Source: Aggregatilinea lenta
Lineage (GTDB): Bacteria > Chloroflexota > Anaerolineae > Aggregatilineales > Aggregatilineaceae
DNA: 64,000 bases
Direction of reading: 5' to 3'
Assembly: GCF_003569045.1 (NCBI RefSeq)
Contig: NZ_BFCB01000003.1
Coordinates: forward strand, 124,001 to 188,000
Part shown: positions 60,874-64,000 of the stretch, in pieces
Layout of the letters: each line of letters starts with the position of its first letter
Numbering within the stretch: position 1 is the stretch's first letter
Notes under the pieces: generated by a model
Databases searched by the model: none
The model's input: the letters and a program-made list of their open reading frames with translations, nothing else
Told to the model about the DNA's origin: nothing
Made by a program: the position numbers and the translations under genes

Positions 60874-62892
60874 ATGTGCGGAATCGTCGGAATCCATAAT
60901 CTCAAAGCGCAGCGCCCCATCGAAGAACAGAACCTCCGCCAAATGCTGGCGATGATTCGCCACCGTGGGCCGGATCAATTCGGCATCTACCGCGATTCTC
61001 AGGTGGGGCTGGGCAGCGCCCGCCTCAGCATCATCGACCTGAGCGGCGGCCAACAGCCTATCGGCAACGAAGACGGCACGCTGTGGATCGTGTTCAACGG
61101 CGAGATCTTCAACTATGTCGAGCTGCGGCCCGAACTCGAAGCGCGCGGCCATCACTTCGAGACCAACACCGACACGGAAGTGATCCTGCACCTGTACGAG
61201 GATTACGGCCCCGCATGCATCGAAAAACTGAACGGCCAGTTCGCGTTTGCGATCTGGAATTCGCGCGAGCAGTCGCTGCTGCTGGCCCGCGACCGGGTGG
61301 GCATCTGCCCGCTGTTCTACACCGTGGCCGATGGCGCGCTGGTGTTCGGCTCTGAGATCAAGGCGATTCTGGCCGAGCCGCGCGTCGAAGCAGAGATCGA
61401 CCCCCTGGCGCTGAACCAGGTGTTCAGCTTCTGGAGTCCCCAGACACCGCGCACGATCTTCCAGAACATTCTGGCCGTGCCGCCGGGGCACTACCTGTAC
61501 GCCAAGGGCGGCAACATGACCGTCGAGCCGTACTGGGAACTGGACTTTTCCGAGGCGGAGACGTCCGCGCCGTTCACCCGCGCACAGGTGGATGAAAGCG
61601 CCGCCGAGCTGCGCGACCTGTTGATCGACGCTACGCGCATCCGGCTGCGCGCCGATGTGCCGGTGGGCGCGTACCTCAGCGGCGGGCTGGATTCGTCCAC
61701 TACGGCGGCGATCATCCGCAACTACACGCAAAGCCCGCTCGACACGTTCTCGATCACGTTCGACGATCCGCAGTTCGACGAGAGCGCCTTCCAGCAGCAG
61801 ATGGCCGCCTACCTGGGCACGGATCATCAGGTGATCCGCGTGAGCTACGAGGACATCGGGCAGATCTTCCCCGACGTCGTATGGCACACCGAAACGCCCA
61901 TGACCCGTACCGCCCCTGCGCCGATGTACATGCTCGCCAAGCTCGTACGCGACAGTAACTATAAGGTCGTGCTGACCGGTGAAGGCGCGGACGAGTTCCT
62001 GGGCGGCTACGACATCTTCAAAGAAGCCAAGATCCGGCGCTTCTGGGCGCGCCAGCCCGACTCGGCGCTGCGCCCGGAGCTGATCAAGCGCCTCTACGCC
62101 GACATCGCCGGGCTGTCCGAGGGCAGCGGCGCGTACCTGGCGGCGTTCTTCAAGCAGGGCATGGAAGAGACGGGCGACTGGTCCTACTCGCACAGCCTGC
62201 GCTGGCGCAATACCAGCCGCTCCAAGCGGTTCTTCTCCCCGACGCTGCGCGAGCGCATCGCGGACGGCATCATCGGCGACGAAAGCGACTGGGCCGCGCT
62301 GGGTGTGCGCACCCCGGCAGGTTTCAAGGGGTGGAATCCGATGGCGCAGGCGCAGTACCTGGAGATCACGACCTTCCTTTCGACCTACTTGCTCTCGTCG
62401 CAGGCGGACCGCATGAGCATGGGGCGCAGCATCGAAGGGCGCTACCCGTTCCTCGATTCGCGCGTGATCGACTATGCCAACCGCCTCTCGCCGCAGCTTA
62501 AGATGCTCGGCCTGACGGAAAAATACCTGCTGCGCAAGATCGCGCAGGAATGGCTGCCGGACGACATCTGGCAGCGGCCCAAGCGCCCCTACCGCGCCCC
62601 GATCCAGCGCAGCTTCTTTGGCGCGAACGCGCCGGAGTACGTGCGCGATCTGCTCTCTCCCCAGCAGATCGAGGCGACGGGCTTCTTCAACGCCACCGCC
62701 ATCGACCAGATGGTCAAGAAGATCGAGCGCGGCGTGAAACTCAGCGAAACTGACGATATGGCGCTGGTCGGCGCACTGTCCGCCCAGCTCGTACACCAGC
62801 AATTTGTCCGCGATTTTAAGATGCCCCCACCACTATCGACAGACGACGACGTCAAGGTCTGCGTGGGGCACGAGATCACTCAAGGAGCCTAG
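60874..62892 (+). CDS. asnB: Asparagine synthase (glutamine-hydrolysing)-like amidotransferase
   Basis: This 672-residue class II amidotransferase has N-terminal Cys2 (MCGIVGIHN), the glutaminase segment HRGPDQFGIY and the synthetase PP-loop AYLSGGLDSSTTAAI, with GEGADEFLGGY and RADRMSMGRSIEGRYPFLDSRV. It makes asparagine or transfers ammonia to another activated carboxylate. Length and motifs fit AsnB. Its place behind an ACP and an adenylating enzyme suggests amidation within a specialised pathway. Confidence 0.9.
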   Translation: MCGIVGIHNLKAQRPIEEQNLRQMLAMIRHRGPDQFGIYRDSQVGLGSARLSIIDLSGGQQPIGNEDGTLWIVFNGEIFNYVELRPELEARGHHFETNTDTEVILHLYEDYGPACIEKLNGQFAFAIWNSREQSLLLARDRVGICPLFYTVADGALVFGSEIKAILAEPRVEAEIDPLALNQVFSFWSPQTPRTIFQNILAVPPGHYLYAKGGNMTVEPYWELDFSEAETSAPFTRAQVDESAAELRDLLIDATRIRLRADVPVGAYLSGGLDSSTTAAIIRNYTQSPLDTFSITFDDPQFDESAFQQQMAAYLGTDHQVIRVSYEDIGQIFPDVVWHTETPMTRTAPAPMYMLAKLVRDSNYKVVLTGEGADEFLGGYDIFKEAKIRRFWARQPDSALRPELIKRLYADIAGLSEGSGAYLAAFFKQGMEETGDWSYSHSLRWRNTSRSKRFFSPTLRERIADGIIGDESDWAALGVRTPAGFKGWNPMAQAQYLEITTFLSTYLLSSQADRMSMGRSIEGRYPFLDSRVIDYANRLSPQLKMLGLTEKYLLRKIAQEWLPDDIWQRPKRPYRAPIQRSFFGANAPEYVRDLLSPQQIEATGFFNATAIDQMVKKIERGVKLSETDDMALVGALSAQLVHQQFVRDFKMPPPLSTDDDVKVCVGHEITQGA

Positions 62893-62894
62893 CA

Positions 62895-63893
62895 ATGACC
62901 TTTGGCGAACACGTCCTGAAGATTGACCCGGCAGCCGAAACCGATCGCATCGTCGCGTTCATGCGCGAGCAGGTCGGCAAGGTGATGCATCGCCGGGGCG
63001 CGGTGATCGGTGTGAGCGGCGGCATCGACTCGTCGGTGTGCCTGGCGCTGTCCGCCCGCGCGTTTGGCCCGCAGCGCGTGGCCGCAATCATGATGCCCGA
63101 AAAAGACTCCGAGGCCGAAAGCGAAGCGCTGGCCCGCCTGCTGTCGGACGCGTTCGACGTGCAGCCGACGCTGGAAGTCATCACGCCCGCGCTGGAAGGC
63201 TTGCGCTGCTACCAGCGCCGCGACGAAGCGATCGCGCGTGTCTTCCCGGAGTACGACCCGACGAAGGGCTACACGGCCAAGATCGTGCTGCCGAATAACC
63301 TGCTGGACAACAACACGCTCAACGTCTTCAAGCTGACGATCATCACGCCGGAAGGCGAAGAGAAGACACAGCGCCTGCCGCTGGCCGAGTACCTGCAAAT
63401 CGTCGCGGCGTCGAACTTCAAGCAGCGTACACGCATGACGACACTGTACTACCACGCCGAAGAGCGCAACTACGCCGTGATCGGCACGGGCAACAAGAAC
63501 GAGCACGAGCAGGGCTTCTTCGTGAAGTACGGTGACGGCGGCGCAGACCTGAAGCCGATCATCCACCTGTACAAGACACAGGTCTACCAACTGGCCGAAT
63601 ACCTGGGCGTGCCGGAAGAGATCCGCCGCCGCCAGCCGACCACCGATACCTACAGCGCGCACCAGTCGCAGGAAGAGTTCTTCTTCCGCCTGCCGTTCAA
63701 GACAATGGATCTGCTGTGGTATGCGCAGGAAAACAACGTGCCGGTCGCGGAAGTGGCTGAGGGCATGGGCCTGACCGAGGTCCAGGTGCAGCGCGCGTTC
63801 GACGACTTCAAGCGCAAGCAGCGCACGACGGACTATCTGCGCATGAACCCGATCGGCCTGGACGACGTGGTGGTTGAGGGCGAACCGTCGTAA
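62895..63893 (+). CDS. nadE: Ammonia-dependent NAD synthetase-like protein
   Basis: This 332-residue N-type PP-loop enzyme has GVSGGIDSSVCLALSARAFG, GTGNKNEHEQGFFVKYGDGGADLKPIIHLYKTQVYQLAEYLGVPEEI and the atypical PTTDTYSAHQSQEEFFFRLPF. No nitrilase (glutaminase) domain is present, so ammonia would have to come from elsewhere, possibly the amidotransferase encoded two bases upstream. The C-terminal third differs from housekeeping NadE. It may be a pathway-specific paralogue. Confidence 0.85.
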   Translation: MTFGEHVLKIDPAAETDRIVAFMREQVGKVMHRRGAVIGVSGGIDSSVCLALSARAFGPQRVAAIMMPEKDSEAESEALARLLSDAFDVQPTLEVITPALEGLRCYQRRDEAIARVFPEYDPTKGYTAKIVLPNNLLDNNTLNVFKLTIITPEGEEKTQRLPLAEYLQIVAASNFKQRTRMTTLYYHAEERNYAVIGTGNKNEHEQGFFVKYGDGGADLKPIIHLYKTQVYQLAEYLGVPEEIRRRQPTTDTYSAHQSQEEFFFRLPFKTMDLLWYAQENNVPVAEVAEGMGLTEVQVQRAFDDFKRKQRTTDYLRMNPIGLDDVVVEGEPS

Positions 63894-63920
63894 GGCAAGG
63901 GCAAGGTTTGGGACAATCTG

Positions 63921-64000
63921 GTAGGGGCAATGCACGAATTGCCCCTACGAAATCGCTCCCGTTGGATACGACATAAAAGGCCGGGCGGAGCAAGGCCCCG
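63921..64000. repeat. Composite repeat at right edge: GGGGCAAT palindrome then family C
   Basis: 63921-63948 is a palindrome with arms GTAGGGGCAAT / ATTGCCCCTAC (family A/E). 63981-64000 is an inverted family C element (CGGGCGGAGCAAGGCCCCG) cut by the window edge. Confidence 0.75.

Noticed and set aside
60859-62802. 647-residue minus-strand frame opposite the amidotransferase gene
   Set aside because: It is antisense shadow of asnB, whose catalytic Cys2 and PP-loop are intact.

Overview
This 64 kb window is GC-rich and gene-dense. It looks like the chromosome of a Chloroflexota (Anaerolineae-like) bacterium. That placement is inference from gene style: a STAND/TPR regulator with a BTAD domain, proteins combining LysM with SAF or YkuD domains, tandem CNNM/CorC-like proteins, a split FeoB, and an exopolysaccharide cluster with no outer-membrane export parts. 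I saw no rRNA, tRNA, CRISPR array, transposase or phage gene.

Layout. 1-12.8 kb holds the 3' part of a GH94 phosphorylase, a ferrous iron operon (feoA and split feoB) behind a near-consensus promoter with a built-in operator, an ECF sigma factor overlapping a membrane LysM/SAF protein, a cobalt/nickel ECF transporter (cbiM-cbiQ-cbiO) with its own promoter/operator, a two-component system and an MFS permease. 12.9-31.4 kb is an almost complete Wzx/Wzy-type exopolysaccharide cluster on the minus strand. It has a REC-Wzz-tyrosine kinase fusion, a polymerase/ligase, a flippase, a heparinase-like lyase, a GDP-mannose dehydrogenase-like enzyme, five GT4 glycosyltransferases (one fused to a deacetylase-like domain) and a secreted glycoside hydrolase. 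The likely initiating sugar-phosphate transferase lies apart, at 54 kb.

32.1-37.5 kb is the most unusual region. A 1,053-residue STAND-TPR-BTAD regulator is followed by five tandem small genes of 48-52 codons, each with its own ribosome binding site. They encode nearly identical signal-peptide-like precursors that end in GQASGGSG or GQASGGSG(S/N)PLP. A small Os1348/NHLP-like protein and a receiver-only response regulator follow. Copies 1 and 2 differ at 23 synonymous but only 3 nonsynonymous codons over codons 10-52, so the peptide is under selection. I propose a secreted-peptide system, possibly signalling through the TPR regulator.

37.7-57.9 kb holds a GltD-like oxidoreductase, an L,D-transpeptidase, the pstS-pstC-pstA-pstB-phoU phosphate operon, a ribose-type sugar ABC transporter, two overlapping CNNM-like genes, the sugar-phosphate transferase and a hybrid PAS/pseudokinase/REC/winged-helix protein. 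58.9-63.9 kb is a plus-strand cassette: acyl carrier protein, AMP-forming ligase, asparagine synthase-like amidotransferase and NAD synthetase-like protein.

Many intergenic gaps carry short GC-rich palindromes of a few related families, often stacked two to four deep. They form a second layer of structure in the window.
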